Assembly: GCA_029215795.1 (NCBI GenBank)
Contig: JARDYH010000005.1
Span: forward strand, 40,306,001-40,370,000
DNA length: 64,000 bases
Direction: 5' to 3'
Source: Anniella stebbinsi
Taxonomy: Eukaryota; Chordata; Lepidosauria; Squamata; Anniellidae
The notes beneath the pieces were generated by a model. The model was not told the origin of the DNA. It was given only the letters and a program-made list of their open reading frames with translations, and made no database searches. The translations under genes were made by a program, and so were the position numbers. Positions 23,600-35,622 of this stretch are shown piece after piece (the first letter of the stretch is position 1; every line of letters starts with the position of its first letter).

Positions 23600-24780
23600 C
23601 CGTGGGTCGAGGAGGGCTCTCCCTATCTAGGCAGGGGGCCGAGCAGCTGTTCCCCACCCCCGCCGGGACGACGCACCTGTTCCAACGAGCCACTTTCCGG
23701 CGGTAGTAGCGCAGCGCCTCCTGCCCACTGAGCAGCTTCTCGGCCGGCCCCTCGGGGGCGCTGTAGAGCGGGTGCGCGAAGAGCCGCCGCAGCTTGGAGC
23801 CGGGTCCCACGGCCTGGCTGTTTTCGTCCTGGTCCGGCATCCGCGTCAGGGGCTCGGGGCTGGCGGCGGCGGGGGGGCAGGAGCAGACCGGCGTGTCCGC
23901 CTCGGCCCGGGCCAGGCGCCGCCGCACTTGGGGCCAGAGGTGGAAGTAGAGATCGGCGCTCAGCAGCGCCCCGAGCAGCAGCAGGACAAGCAGCCGGTCG
24001 CGGCGGAGCCCCAGCATGGCCAGCCCGGCGCTCTGGGGTGGGGGCACGATCCACGCGCGTGGCGGACGAGCGCCGCAAGCCGGGAAGGCGGCGGCGCGCT
24101 ACGTGCGAGAGAACGAGCGCGCGCGCCCCCCGGGCAGAGGAATCCCCAGAGACTGGAGACTGGGGGATTGTGGCCTCTGGGGAGGAAGGGAGGGAGGCAA
24201 AGATCCTGCAGCCGAGCCGAGCCCTGGTAGGGTCTCTGCCCCGATGCAGCCGCAGGAGCAGGCGTGCAGGCAGGGCACGTTCCCTCTTCTCGGGAGGAGC
24301 GGCGAGGCGAGGCAGCTGGCAGCACCTTGCCAACTCGCCTTTCCCAGGCAGGCAGGCTCTGCAAGGATGGAGCTGAGCGGGGTGGGGAGAAGAGGGAGGG
24401 GAAGAGGCACGATTAACCTTACCTCTCCTCCTCCTCTTCCTCCTCCTCCCAGCCGCGTTCAGCAGCTGCTGCCCCAGAGGCCGGCGGATCGAGATCTGGC
24501 CCTCCTGTCCCCAGCGAGTGGATCCCTTTTCCTAGTTCGCCAGACCCGAAGCGCTGCCGAAACGTCCTGGGCGAGGAGGAGAAGAGACGAGGGAGCGTCG
24601 GCAGAAGCCGAAAGACGGAGCTCGCCTCTCGATGAGCAGCGCTAAGTTAGGAACTCATTCGCTCGCTGTGGAGAAGAGGCACAGCCGAGCCACCTTTTGG
24701 AGTGGGCGAAAGAAAGCCACGTTCTGTGAGGTAGTCTGAAACGACAGCTCGGACGACTGGCAGAATGCGTAACTCTCCGC
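23600..24780. promoter_or_regulatory. CpG island over FAM20A exon 1, probable promoter
   Basis: This stretch is strikingly GC- and CpG-rich against AT-rich surroundings. It covers exon 1 and about 750 bp upstream of the start codon on the minus strand. I see no convincing TATA box, as is usual for CpG-island promoters. The transcription start is not determinable; the 5' UTR should lie in the island above 24017. Long open frames on both strands here reflect the composition. Confidence 0.8.
23677..24017 (-). CDS. FAM20A: FAM20A coding exon 1 (start codon, signal anchor)
   Basis: This exon encodes the N-terminus of the FAM20A pseudokinase, 113 residues plus 2 nt. Residues 1-28 hold a basic start (LGLRRDR) and the hydrophobic core [20 protein letters not shown], a signal peptide/anchor that targets the Golgi. 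Next comes a low-complexity Pro/Ala/Glu linker, then LFAHPLY and the conserved [16 protein letters not shown] chose the ATG at 24015-24017 because the FAM20A-like sequence starts there; an in-frame ATG 30 nt upstream (24045-24047) would add ten residues of no similarity. The donor is ACAG|GTGCGT at 23677/23676. The split Arg codon is completed by exon 2 at 4206. Identification rests on close agreement with the known vertebrate FAM20A N-terminus. Confidence 0.95.
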
Positions 24781-25283
24781 CCTCCCCACCCCCACATTTG
24801 ATAACTACAGGAGAACGCCAGATTTCACTTTTTAAAAAGCACGCACGGTTCTAGTCCTCAGGATGGTACAAAAGGCTTTTACAGGCTACGAAGGTGGGTT
24901 AGCCGCTGTACTGTCTGTAACCCTTTCCGTTGGCATGGGACGAACAACTGCGTGCTTTCACCGGTGACTTTTGTGCCATCTTTGGGCTGTTGCTTTACAA
25001 CTTCAGAAAGATTAAAGGAAGTGTCCCCAGAGCGTCATCTTCCGAATCCAAATCATTGATCGTTTTGCCACAGGATAAAGTTATTTGCCAGGGAAGGGGC
25101 CGGGGAGGGGGGCTTGTTGAGAGTCTGGCTGGATGTACAGCAAAATAAACAAAAGAAAGAACAAATTAATTTAACCCGCATTTATCCTTGCACATTGCCC
25201 TCTTACGTTTAAACAATTCTTTGGAATAAGTATGACGACCTACTTCCAGAAGCAAGTCTCATAGGAAAGGAAAGATTCGGGAC
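24781..25283. other. Upstream flank, nothing recognised
   Basis: Composition falls back to AT-rich. I see no repeat, ORF or motif that I can name. Confidence 0.5.
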
Positions 25284-25462
25284 ATGGTGGTAGAGCCAGT
25301 GGTGGCTGGTGCCTCCGATTTCGGTGGGGCTGTGAATCCATACGGGGTTTCTGTCCGAACCAGCCAGAACTCTAAAGGAGCTGTCCAAGGTACTGAACCC
25401 CAACCCCAAAATAGGTTCAGCACCATGGGCAGCTCCTTTAGAGTTCTGACTTCACATTCCTT
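25284..25462. repeat. Foldback element, family shared with 14842-15066
   Basis: The left arm (GGCTGTGAATCC, GAACTCTAAAGGAGCTG, AGGTACTGAACC) pairs with the right arm (GGTTCAGCACC, CAGCTCCTTTAGAGTTC). The right terminus is truncated relative to the other copy. Confidence 0.6.
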
Positions 25463-25561
25463 AGGAAGGTCATTTCACACACTCCTCTTCCCTGTTCCAT
25501 TCCCGTTTTCTTAGGTAAGCTAACTAGAGCTCTGTGAGGGCCTCATCATCAGGCAGGAGGC

Positions 25562-26085
25562 ATAGATCAGTGGTGGAACCTCTGCTTTCCATGCAGAAGG
25601 TCCCAGGGTCAATCCCTGACATCTTTGGATAGGCCTAGGAAAAGAATCTTGCCTGAAACCCTGGAAAGCTGCTGCCAGTCAGTGCTGGCAATGGTAAGCT
25701 GGAACAGGGATGCAGAACCTCTGTCCACTGTGCCTAATCTGACCTGTGGAGGCTCTGCATCCCTCTGTGGGCCCTCAGTAGCCTCCAAGCAGGGGTGGGG
25801 TGGGGGAAGAACCCCTGCTGTTATCTCTGATCTGTGATTGGAGATAAAACAGATTCCCTTGTGTACAGGAGATAACAGCAGGGATTCCCCTCTGCTGCCA
25901 CCAGGGATTCCCAAACTGAGGCACTGGTTGGAGGAGTGATCCTCCACTGGCCAGGGAAGATTCACTCTGTCTGGCTTTCCCCTGATGTCATATGGTCTGT
26001 GATGTCACATAGCCCTAAATGGTTCTCCTCCCCTGGGTTAGAGGACCAGTGGTCTGACTCAGTATAAGGCAATTTTCTATGTTCT
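25562..26085 (+). mobile_element. tRNA-derived SINE interrupted by a ~340-bp insertion
   Basis: The SINE head and body (ATAGATCAGTGGTGGAACC, GTCCCAGGGTCAATCCC, AAACCCTGGAAAGCTGC) run to about 25700. The SINE tail (GGTCTGACTCAGTATAAGGC) resumes at about 26037. The insert (about 25700-26036) contains a smaller inverted repeat (CCTGCTGTTATCTC / GAGATAACAGCAGG). No target duplication was resolved. Confidence 0.65.
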
Positions 26086-26339
26086 CAAGTATATTACTAT
26101 CTATCTGTTACTACATATAAATAAATTTGTCCCCTTCCCTAATCAGAGTTAAGCTTCTCAGAACTGAGATGTTAGTGATAAAATAAATCTTAAAAAGAAA
26201 AGAAAGGATTATAAAGATCTAGATCAGAACAGAAGAGGACAAAGGACTGATTGAAAGATTGCCTTTGAAGTGTAAGCAGTAAGATTAGGGCTGGGAATGA
26301 CTAATATTCAGACTAATATGAGAGATTTATGTTCAATCA

Positions 26340-27140
26340 GTTATTTGCTCCTGGAGAAAGAGGTTAAAGATGGCTTGGAAAGGCAGTCATTTAAAAAGAT
26401 TTCTTGGCTAGGTGGAATATCTTCGATTAACATGAACATCCTGGCATGATTTATGTTCTTCCTTCAATCTTTGTCTATTTGGAATATCACAAATTAAACT
26501 GTAAGGCTGGGATGATTTGGCAATTGCCTTTATTGGGGCAAACAAGCATTGGAGAATTACAAGATGTGTCATTTAAAGATGTATCCGAAAGGGGGGTTAG
26601 CTGTTCCTTCCGCCACAAGGTATTGACATTCCTGTCAGTCAAGTTTGTCACAGTGAGGTCTCTAGAGAGATTGATCAATGGACACAGTTTGAACAGAGAT
26701 ATTTCAAAATCCCATTAAAATATGGACTCCAGAAATATGTAAATTAGATCATGTTGAACACAATCCTAGTCTTTGAGGTATTTTAAGAAATTGGAACATA
26801 TTTCAACCCACAGTAAGCTCTTCTATATCTCCTCCATTGTCTCTCCCCCCCCACCTCCCACAGCAAAAGATTTTAATTTAAACCCTGTTATGGGTGACAT
26901 TTCTGGATTGTCAGTAATTAGGTATCAAGTTTTTCTTCAAAAATGGCCAGCTAATTGTAATGAAATGTCATTAGAAGATAATGGAAATAGATTACCATTC
27001 TTTCAGTTTCTTCAGTTGAAACATGATATATTAATGAAACTTCAAAACAATCAATTGAGAAACAGAACATTATTGGAAAAACAACTCCTGGGGAAAACTG
27101 GGACTAAAAGAGAGAACCTCAAACTTCTATAATGTTATAA
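26340..27140 (+). repeat. L1-type LINE ORF2 remnant
   Basis: Short fragments across frames fit the region downstream of the L1 reverse transcriptase: a WLG-x-IS-x-I-x-MNIL-like stretch near 26395-26440, LPIYLEYHKLN-like near 26465-26500, and PFFQFLQLKHDIL at about 26995-27035. Frames are broken by several shifts, so it is an old dead copy. No 3' end was found. The following 27141-27959 shows nothing recognisable. Confidence 0.5.
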
Positions 27141-27959
27141 TGGGAATTAAACAGTGAATGGGCAATTGTTAAACTTACTTTCATATGTTTTCATTACAAT
27201 TACTTTATGAAAAGTACCTCAGACTGTGTAGTTGAACTACTTTGTTGGTAGTTACCTACAATAGAACAATATTAATTATTTAATCCACTAGGGAAAACTA
27301 TTTCTGCAATTTATTATAATCGTACTGAAAATTCTGTTGAAAATATACCTATAGAAATACCAAATCAGTCACTCAGGGCACAGTTCTATTGAATGCGTCA
27401 TAGGTGATCAGAAGCCCGCAAACTCAGCGCCATCCAATCATCAATGCAGGGCGGAAGAAGTGGCGTAGGTGGATCTTTGCCTTCTCCTCCTCCTGCCCTG
27501 CATATTTCACAGAGGCATCCATCATGGTTCTTTCTGTGTCAGCTGTGAGAGGGCGGGTGAGGAGGGTCGGATCACTGACTCCCCCTTTCCGAGGTCAGAG
27601 GACTGTCTCTGACGTTGGAAGAGGGAGTGCAAACAACTCTGTGGTCCCTGGGACACTTGCCCAGGGACCATAGGATTGCTCTCTTACAGTGCAATCCTGT
27701 ACATGTCTTATCAGAAATAGGCCCCACTTAATTAAATGGCACTTACTTCCATTGTATAGGATTACAGACTGAGGGCCAAAACAGACATTACCTTAAATCT
27801 ATATATAAGTATTTTCTCTCTCTTCATTTTTACTCCAGAGTAGGTGCAGGTGCCCAGTCCAGATTGGGACCCTAGCATACTGGGGCTTTTAAGATCTGGA
27901 CTGAGCCCACTGCACCTAGTCTAGAGTAAAAATGGGGGGAAAGGCATAGCTGCTAAAAG

Positions 27960-28152
27960 TAGGGTGACCCTATGGAAAGGAGGGCAGGGCTCCTGTATCT
28001 TTAACAGTTGCATAGAAAAGGGAATTTCAGCACGTGTCATTTGTATGCATGCAGCACCTGGTGAAATTCCCTCTTCATCACAACTGTTAAAGCTGCAGGA
28101 GCCCTGTCCTCTTGACCAGAGACAAAACAGGGCAGGGTTCCTGCAGCTTTAA
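27960..28152 (+). mobile_element. hAT-like MITE (320-bp family), truncated
   Basis: It starts TAGGGTGACCCTATGG and keeps three modules, ending after CCTGCAGCTTTAAC. The distal terminus is absent. Confidence 0.7.
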
Positions 28153-28159
28153 CATGCTC

Positions 28160-31100
28160 CAGGTAGGATGGAGCATGTTTACCCAGAAATAAGTCTCACT
28201 GAGTTTCATAGGGCTGCAATTGTAACCAATCACACTTGCAAAGGTGTAAGCTCCATGGAAAACATTGAACTGTCTTCCAAGTAAACATTCATTGGATTGG
28301 GCAAGTGTGTTTAGAATTATAGCTTTTAAAGGGATCCTTCTAAAAGTAAATGAAGTTATTTCTTTCATGAATGGTTCAGTCATACAGAATAATTTGCAGA
28401 GGTTATTGGAATGAAGTAAATGTTTAATGTCCCTAACTCCAGTAAACTGTTTTATCTGACCTATTTAACAACAACAATAAGAACAGGTTAAATGCTTACA
28501 TTTTCAACTGGGGGTGGGGGAATACCCATACTTCAAAGCAGTTCTAATTAATTGAATAAAATGTGGTTAATAGTAAACTGCTTTGTGGTTAGTAGGTACA
28601 TTACTCTTTAAGTAGTTAGTGTTCACTGGTGGAATTAAATCTTATGAACTAATGTAGTTAAAACAAGGGGAGAAAGGACAGGGATATCTAATTGAAAAGG
28701 AATGTTTGAATAAGATTTGGAATTAAGTGAATATTACTGTTAAATAATATCTAGATAGTATGATGCACCATGAAACATAAGAAAATGGTGTGTAGAAGCT
28801 TTGGTAATGTCTGGAAAAAATTGACACAAGAAGAGGGCATACCTACATACTTGGTGGGACTTGAGGGCAGTTGTAACAAAGTTGTCTAAAAGTTGACCTT
28901 TGGAATCCATCAAGGCAGAGGTGGGGTTTCATCTAGATTCCAAATTGGTGTTCTATTATTGCTAAAGACTGGGTGAACCAAATTAAATCCATGGACAGAG
29001 AACTCTGCATTTTGAGGTGATGGGATGGACTTTATTAAACAAAGGGAAACTCTCTTTAGTGCGGCTTAGGTTAAGCAGTGGACAACCAGTGTAGTAGCAG
29101 CACAGAAGAATGTCAAGGAATACTCTACTTCAGGAAGAGAAGAAGAGTCTAATTTAGGGTGTTTTTTTTTTGTGCCCTGGGAGAGATTGAAGAAATAAAA
29201 ACAACAACCAAGAATGCAGGAGAAGCATTCATGTGTTTGTAGGTGTAGTTCATGGTATCATTAATAGTACTGTTTTCACTGTGAAGTTCTAACCTATGAA
29301 GAAAGGATCCAATAATGTAAATTCTTAATAATTAGAAGAACTTTGGTCATTTTGAGAGCTGAATTACATCATCAGCTAACTCATATGGTGGACATCATGC
29401 CGGACTGTACCATTTCAGACTGCTGCCTTGGGGGTTACTTTTTTGGATGGTCCCATGTATAAAATCACTGTGCACAAAGATAACTAACATGATATGGGAA
29501 AGGTTGTAACCTAGCCTTCTCCCTGATACACTACTTTGGAATATGCAGAGCATTTTGTTTTTTGCAAGGAGCATTTAAACATTGTCCGCCTCCTGTGGTT
29601 AAGGGAAGCAATCCAGCAACAGATGTGTCATTTGATGCTTCTCATCACAGGTTTCAGCTGTAATGCTGGCCATGCTGCTCCACTTGTATTCCAGTCTTTT
29701 ATTTAACTACCTGTCTGGTCACCATAGGTGGCCAGAAATGCCATGCAGGCAAATGAGCAGGCTGATGGAGGAGGGATGGATTGCCCTATCCCTTTTCCGC
29801 AAGCCAACATGGTCTCCATGCCAATTGTGGGGAAAGGAGAGCCTTTCCCTCTGTGACCAGCATGGAAACGCAGGCTCTTAGCAGGCTAGCCATCTTTTTC
29901 ATCAATAATTTTTGTGGAGTTATTTATAAGACTGCTATGTTCACCTAGAAGCTGCAAATGTGGGCCCACTGCCCCATATCTACTTTATTATGAGCTCTAA
30001 GGAATTTTAAAGGAGTGTGTATCACTGTGCAGACCAAGTGTGTTTCTTCACTGGGGATGTTTTGGTAAGACTACAGCAAATAACTCAGTCTCTAGAGCTT
30101 TTCTTCTCAGCTTAATGGTTAATCCAGGGTTGTCTGTGCAAGCATCGTAATCATTTCATTGGAACTTGCCCTTTTGGTGTCAACCAAACTGGACTCCATC
30201 CAGTTATCATATTTAAACAGATTTCGCAATGGAAAATTGGTTGCAGGTTTCCTCAGAGACAGTCACTCACACAATGAGATGTTTTTCAAAAGAAGGATTA
30301 GCCCTCAGGATTTAGCAAGATATCATGGTAACCAAGTAAAATGAGTCAAAAACTATAAACCACAGCATTGGGATTGAAGGCATCTGTTATTTCATTGGAA
30401 GCAAATGAAGAGCTTTTTTGAAATGTCTTCCACCCAAAGTGTGAAGTTAGCAGTGAATTAAATTATAATTCCCTCTGATACTCTTGTGTCCTTGTCCCTG
30501 TATAGTACCATTGTTCAATCATTTCTTCACACAGCACCACCATTAACACACACACACAAACATAAGGGGCAATATGTAGGACTGTTCTTTTATTATTTAT
30601 AAATCCTCAGCACTAGAGATTAGTTTGGATAAATTAATTGGGGGGGGGGGAAATCTAGCTTAAATCTTCAGAAATAAATTGTCATAAACGGTCACCATAA
30701 TTTTTCTTAAAACCACAGTCCAGTGGGAAGTTCTCCTGCACACAACTGATTGAAATGAAGGGAGGCTGCTCCAGAGCCTCTCCATTTATTTTAATAAGGC
30801 TTGCATTGGGTAGAACTGGATTGTACTCATTGTCTTTTTGCTTAGATCTTTTCACTGAATAAAACAGGAATGTGCAATATTATTCTCAGTATTATTGGAC
30901 AGGGATCATTGTAAGCACACCAGCGATATCTAATATGAATGGAAGCTTTACTTCAATTAATTGCTGATAAATACACCACAAACTAACAGTGCAAACCTAT
31001 ACATGTTTAGTGAGCAAGTGTGCAGGAGCACAAGACTACCTTTCCACTATTTAGCCCAACATACTGATATCCCCCTCTTGCCAATATCCTTGTCAATTTC

Positions 31101-32069
31101 ATTCTCCACTTTGCTGCTGGTAGAACACCTGCTTCACATACTACTGAAGTAATTACACCCACCCCTAAGGCTCCTTCCCTTGAAGCTGCCAACTGTTTTT
31201 TGTCCCCCACCCCCGCATTTCATGCTTGTTGCTTTCCTCCATTGTTAACTGTTGGATATACATCTGGGATACATTAGTGATGGGGATCAGTAAAGATATA
31301 CAAATTTCAAGGCAGATTATTAAAGCGGAGGGGGAAATTAAACTCATTTCATAACTGCGGACTTTTGAATGTGTGCACTTGCGCAAGGCCAAAAAACTAA
31401 AATAAAAACCAAGTTGCGAACGCTTTTAGGACACTCTCCGGTGTCCTTTCTTCTTGATTTTTGGGAGCATGGGGGTACTGACAAGGGATTAAAGAGGATG
31501 GCAGTGGCACTAGTGAGATTGAGGGGGAATGGCAGTTTTTTTGTTTGTTTTGCTGCTGAGCAGCCTTCTAGCTGTTCCTGACATTACGAAGAAACAAGAA
31601 AAGGCTAAATGAATGCAAGGAGTGGAACTTTGCTGTGCTTCTTCACTATCAGCATCTATGAGAGAAATGCTTAGATTTCATGATCAATAAAGCACAGGGA
31701 AACAAACACTCTTTCATACCGTCTCAGTGCTCAATAATCACAAGCAATGAATGGGAGCCTGGGCTGGTTCATTCTCATCTTGAAAGTACCATATTGGACT
31801 CAATTCACTGCATCTGATCTGTACAATTTGCAAGCAGCAAGCCAAACACAGTGGCTAACCAGGCACTCTTTTAGTTTTGGATTGGATCCAGGGCCAGATC
31901 TACACCAAGCGGGGATTGTTGTGCTTTTATTGATTGTATGTTAACTGCTCTGGGAAACTCTTTGGCTGAGGAACAGAATAAAAATGTATCCAATGAAATA
32001 TATTGTAGCTTCTCTGATTGAGCCCCAAATGTGCAGTTATTCAGCAATAAGCAAAGCCAGGGCCCGATC
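28160..32069. other. Intergenic stretch with no recognisable gene
   Basis: AT-rich sequence. Only small items stand out: a G run at 30640-30651 and fragments resembling SINE or LINE pieces near 31113-31140 and 31890-31995. No ORF above about 75 codons looks real. Confidence 0.5.
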
Positions 32070-32195
32070 TACACTAAGCAGGATATGGCACTTTGAAAAC
32101 AGTTTGAAAACTGTATATGGAGTGTGTCTTGAGCCCCAACAGTTGTCACTGCCATTATAAACTGTTTTAAAGCAGTAGTGTAGATCCTGCCTAGA
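32070..32195. repeat. Foldback repeat (GATCTACACT family), copy 1
   Basis: GGCCCGATCTACACTAAGC at the left pairs with AGTAGTGTAGATCCTGCC at the right, and TTTGAAAACAGTTTGAAAAC pairs partly with AAACTGTTTTAAAG. The same family is at 59772-59915. Confidence 0.65.
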
Positions 32196-32504
32196 TCTAC
32201 AACCAAGTTCTGCATTTAAATGCAGAAAGCAGTCTGTGTTCTCACGGGAAGCAGGCCAGTTGTGCATGCTTCTGTCTGCCTGGTAGTTGATTGGTCAACT
32301 CATCCAATCAAGGATTTATTTATGTATTTGGTTGGGACAATAACTACTGTGAAAACAAGAATGTGCGAACTGGCAGAATGTATGTCAGTGTTCATCTCTG
32401 CACATTTCTATTTCTTCCTAGAAACCTGGAGTGGGACTGCTATGTCTGTGCATTTGATGCTATGACAAAACATAGAGATTTATGAGACAAGCTTTTTATT
32501 GCAT

Positions 32505-32795
32505 GCTTGCTACTGTCCACTTACGGATGTGCGCCCTTCCTTTAGACGTCATTATCCTCCTCCTGTGCATCTCTTGTGCGCTTCCCGGTCCTTCCATTCA
32601 TCCTTCTGTAGCAAAATAGACCCCTTTTAATCTGATTTTAAAAGAATAATAATAATGGAATGTGCCATGATCTCCTGCTGTGTGCAGGAAAAGCAGTGTG
32701 ATAAAAAAGCCTCTGCATGGGCCACATAGTCTTTGTTTACTTCCTCTTTCCCCTCCTGGAAGAATGAGGAACTGTGGAGAAGTGATGGTAAGGAA
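32505..32795 (-). repeat. Interspersed repeat 'E', copy 2 (reverse)
   Basis: The reverse complement follows the other E copies: GAAGTAAACAAAGAC, GGCCCATGCAGAGGC, CTGCACACAGCAGG, AGACGTC-like block, and an end in GCAATAAAAAGC. Confidence 0.6.
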
Positions 32796-33670
32796 ACACG
32801 ACATGATGCTCATAGTGTTGGCCACCAATTTGGATGGATTCAAAAGGGAGTTAGACAAATTCCTGGAAGAGACAGCTATCAGTAGCTACTAGTCCTTTTT
32901 ATTTTTATTTTTTATAAGGCATTTTCCAGCAATAAGTACATCAATCTCTCCCTCCCAATCTCCAAAACTAACAAGTAATTATAACATATGTCAAATACAG
33001 TCAAACACATACATTATCAGTACATCTGTAAGTAATACAATTAAATTAATTGTTGTTAACTGGCCTTTTTCTATAGCAAAATAGAATCTACCATGCCAAA
33101 AATCCGGTTGATTAATTGGAGCTCCATCTTCAGTATTCAGTTCCAAAAAAACCCCCCTTAAGAAGTAATAGAGTGGCTGAATAATGTAACAGGGCAACAG
33201 GTATTTCCAAATGAAACTTTATTACTATTCTCATTGTTTACTGTAAAGAATGAGGGACTCTGTTATAAAGAATTGTTGGTGATGATCATAGGGGCTGCGA
33301 GAACTGAGGTTGCTGGAGTTTGGAAAAATGCCCAAGGGCTTTCATTCCGGAGATACCTTGATAGAACTTGGTTGGTCATGCTAGCGGACAAATTAACCAG
33401 TCGTTTCCATATGGCTAGAGGAGAAATAAAGGAAGATAATTTTGTAACAACTTGGCACCCGTTCTTAAGGTGGCTAATAGTCCTGAGGGCTATATGCTAC
33501 CTCCAGTATCAAAGGCAATATGCAGATGTGCACCAGTTGCCTGGGAACATGAATGAGAGCATGCTGTTGCACTCATGCCCTGCTTATGGGTTCCTCATTG
33601 GCCACTGTGTAAACACAATGCTGGCTAGATGGTCTGATCTAATATGGCTCTTCTTATGTTCTAATGGAGA
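32796..33670 (+). repeat. CR1/L2-type LINE 3' tail split by an L1 insertion
   Basis: The tail sequence (CACCAATTTGGATGG, TTAGACAAATTCCTGG, AGCTACTAGTCC) stops at 32895. It resumes at 33471 (TGGCTAATAGTCCTGAGGGC) and ends with TTCTTATGTTC at about 33660. The uninterrupted copy at 8180-8640 reads straight through this point. Confidence 0.75.
32896..33470 (-). mobile_element. Truncated L1 insertion with probable twin-priming inversion
   Basis: At 32896 a T-rich tract (TTTTTATTTTTATTTTTT) marks the poly(A) end of a minus-strand insertion. At 33234-33470, on the opposite strand, an ORF carries IMIIGAARTEVAGVWKN and ends TTWHPFL, which resembles the L1 ORF2 C-terminus. A 3' part in one orientation joined to an inverted 5' part is the signature of twin priming. 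Flanks TAGCTACTAGTCC (32883-32895) and TGGCTAATAGTCC (33471-33483) match at 11 of 13, consistent with a target duplication. Confidence 0.6.
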
Positions 33671-33964
33671 AAGAGAAAAGAGCCTGGTATACTGAAGTGG
33701 CTTATGTTTGTGCACACAGATGGTTAAAACATATTGCTCAGGAATCAGACACTGTGCAAGATGCTGGGCTGACTTCATATTTGAGTGCAGTGCTGTCTGG
33801 AGGGTCGTTCAGGGAGTCCTAGCTGGCTTATCTAGCAGCAGTGCTGAAAGTAGCACTGGGCAGTTGGGTCTAGCCACCATTTTAATTCCACACACTGCCA
33901 GCACCCCCAATGTATTGTTGCTCCAGGGAATTGTGGGAAATTTTAAAAAACTAAATGAAGAGCT

Positions 33965-34063
33965 AGGACATTAGTGATGGATACCACTATCACCAATTGT
34001 TGTGAACCTCCCAGAGAGATTCGGCTATTGGGTGGAATAAAAATGTAATAAATAAATAAATAC
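33965..34063 (+). repeat. LINE/SINE 3' tail with (AAAT)n
   Basis: GTGAACCTCCCAGAGAG, TTCGGCTATTGGGTGG and AATAAAAATG followed by an AATA repeat resemble L2-derived tails. Confidence 0.6.
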
Positions 34064-35254
34064 TGGGGCCTTGGCAGCTGCCCAAGGAGGCGGTGCAAAC
34101 AGCAATATGATGGCTTTGTGTATCCTGGTACATGGAACTATTGAGATTGATATTTTGATTGTAATTTGTTCCTAGTTCTGGGAAGAAGTGCAAACCATAT
34201 TGAAATTCTCCAGAGTGAGTTGTGGCAACCCTCATTTTAAGTTTGACTGTGAAACAGCAGATGTTTTCACAGGCATTCCTGAGATGCAGCTGAATGTTTC
34301 AAATCACTAAATTGTTTTTCTGAGTCTGGGATGCAGAGTTTTTGGCTGCTCCTTTCATGGCTTTTCTCATTCAGATGAGTGTACAGCCAAGGTTTGATAC
34401 ACCGTCCTAATATTTCCGAACGTTCCCTTCATATTATCAACATGCCTTCAGGGTTTGGCTGAAATGAAAACCTGTACCCTTGAAGAACTCGCCTCTTTCG
34501 ATCTTTCAGGTTTCATGGCACTCTTAATTCATCCCTGGCATGACAGGCACAACTCCTCTGCCATCCTTCCTTCTGGGTGACCTTTTAAGAATCTGTAATT
34601 AGAATTCAGGAAACAAAACCTCTGGCTCAGGCTCCAGATGTGACGTTAGTAAGTGAAAACAACTGCATCCAATGAAGGTGCTTGGCAACTGAAGAAGGAA
34701 TCAGATTTAGCACAGATGTGTTACCCTCTCCTCTGGATTATGTGGCGGGTGCTTCTAGTTTGCTTTTATGGCATCATTCAGAAGTAGGAATTGTCCTATT
34801 CTCCCAGAAATCACCCCTCCCCTGTTCTAAAGGGACAACCCTGAGAGCAGTTTAAATCTGTGGAGCAAGATCCAGTACTATCTGAGACCAGCAGGTTCTC
34901 CACTTCCATGCTGAACCAAAGTGTGAGCAGTGCCTTTTGAACAACAGATGTGTGCTTGTTTGTGTAAATGTGAGTGCATGCCTTTCCATTTCTGAAACTA
35001 AACAAGGCTAGGCTAGTGATAGCAGAGTTCCCTGCTTTCTACTTCCTACAGCAGCCCCTTCAGCCTTCTGGGAATGCTACACAGAGGGCCAAAAGCCCCT
35101 GCTGAATGGGGTGAGCTGTGGTGCAAAGGGGGAAGGGGAGATCCCCAAAATCAGGCAGAGTCAGGCACCTTCTACGAATGGAGCCCTTCCATCCTCAGAA
35201 GGAAGTTCCTGGATCCAACCCAATGTGAACAAGATGCAGCTTACCATGCTGTGC
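34064..35254. other. Non-repetitive-looking intergenic stretch
   Basis: I see no repeat or gene. The part 34260-34720 is compositionally complex and could be a conserved non-coding element, but the sequence alone does not show it. Confidence 0.4.
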
Positions 35255-35622
35255 CAACTTTTAAAGGTACAATGACCATGAGCACCATCACATGGGGGAA
35301 AATCGTGTTTCCTTACTGTTGCTTCTCCACCCATGCTTTTATCCCTCATTACTTCCTCTTTTGAAAGAGGAAGTAAACAATATGCACATGGCCCATTCAG
35401 TGAGCCGTTTGATCACCCTGCTTCTCCTGCACATAGCAGGAGATAGCAGCAAGTTCTGTCTCAAAAATAATTTGGATTTACTGGGGTCTTTTTTTGTCAC
35501 GTAAAGAAGTCTAGAAGAGGCGAGAGGCATGTGGGACGCAGGCAACGTTGTGAATAGGACCCGCGAAAATCAGTGACTGCCCAGCTACGAGCATGCAATA
35601 AAATGCTCATCTGATGATGCCC
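35255..35622 (+). repeat. Interspersed repeat 'E', copy 3 (most complete)
   Basis: It runs from ACAATGACCATGAGCACC through CACATGGGGGAAAATCG, AGAGGAAGTAAACAATATG, GGCCCATTCAGTG and CTGCACATAGCAGGAG to CAATAAAATGCTCATCTG. It is used here as the reference for the family; no coding capacity. Confidence 0.65.

Larger units (their letters stand above)
4207..23676 (-). other. FAM20A: FAM20A intron 1 (19,470 bp)
   Basis: It is bounded on the minus strand by the exon 1 donor ACAG|GTGCGT and the exon 2 acceptor TTTCAG. It contains SINEs, LINE tails, hAT-like MITEs and microsatellites, listed separately. Stretches where I recognise nothing: 6740-8170, 8997-10547, 10606-11863, 12283-14045, 15362-16590, 19461-21321 and 23090-23600. 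The segment 22330-22690 looks non-repetitive and lies about 1.3 kb from exon 1; I cannot assign it a role. Confidence 0.9.

Noticed and set aside
24016..24645. 209-codon plus-strand ORF in the CpG island
   Set aside because: Antisense to FAM20A exon 1 and its upstream region; GC-rich sequence depletes stops on all frames. No recognisable protein.
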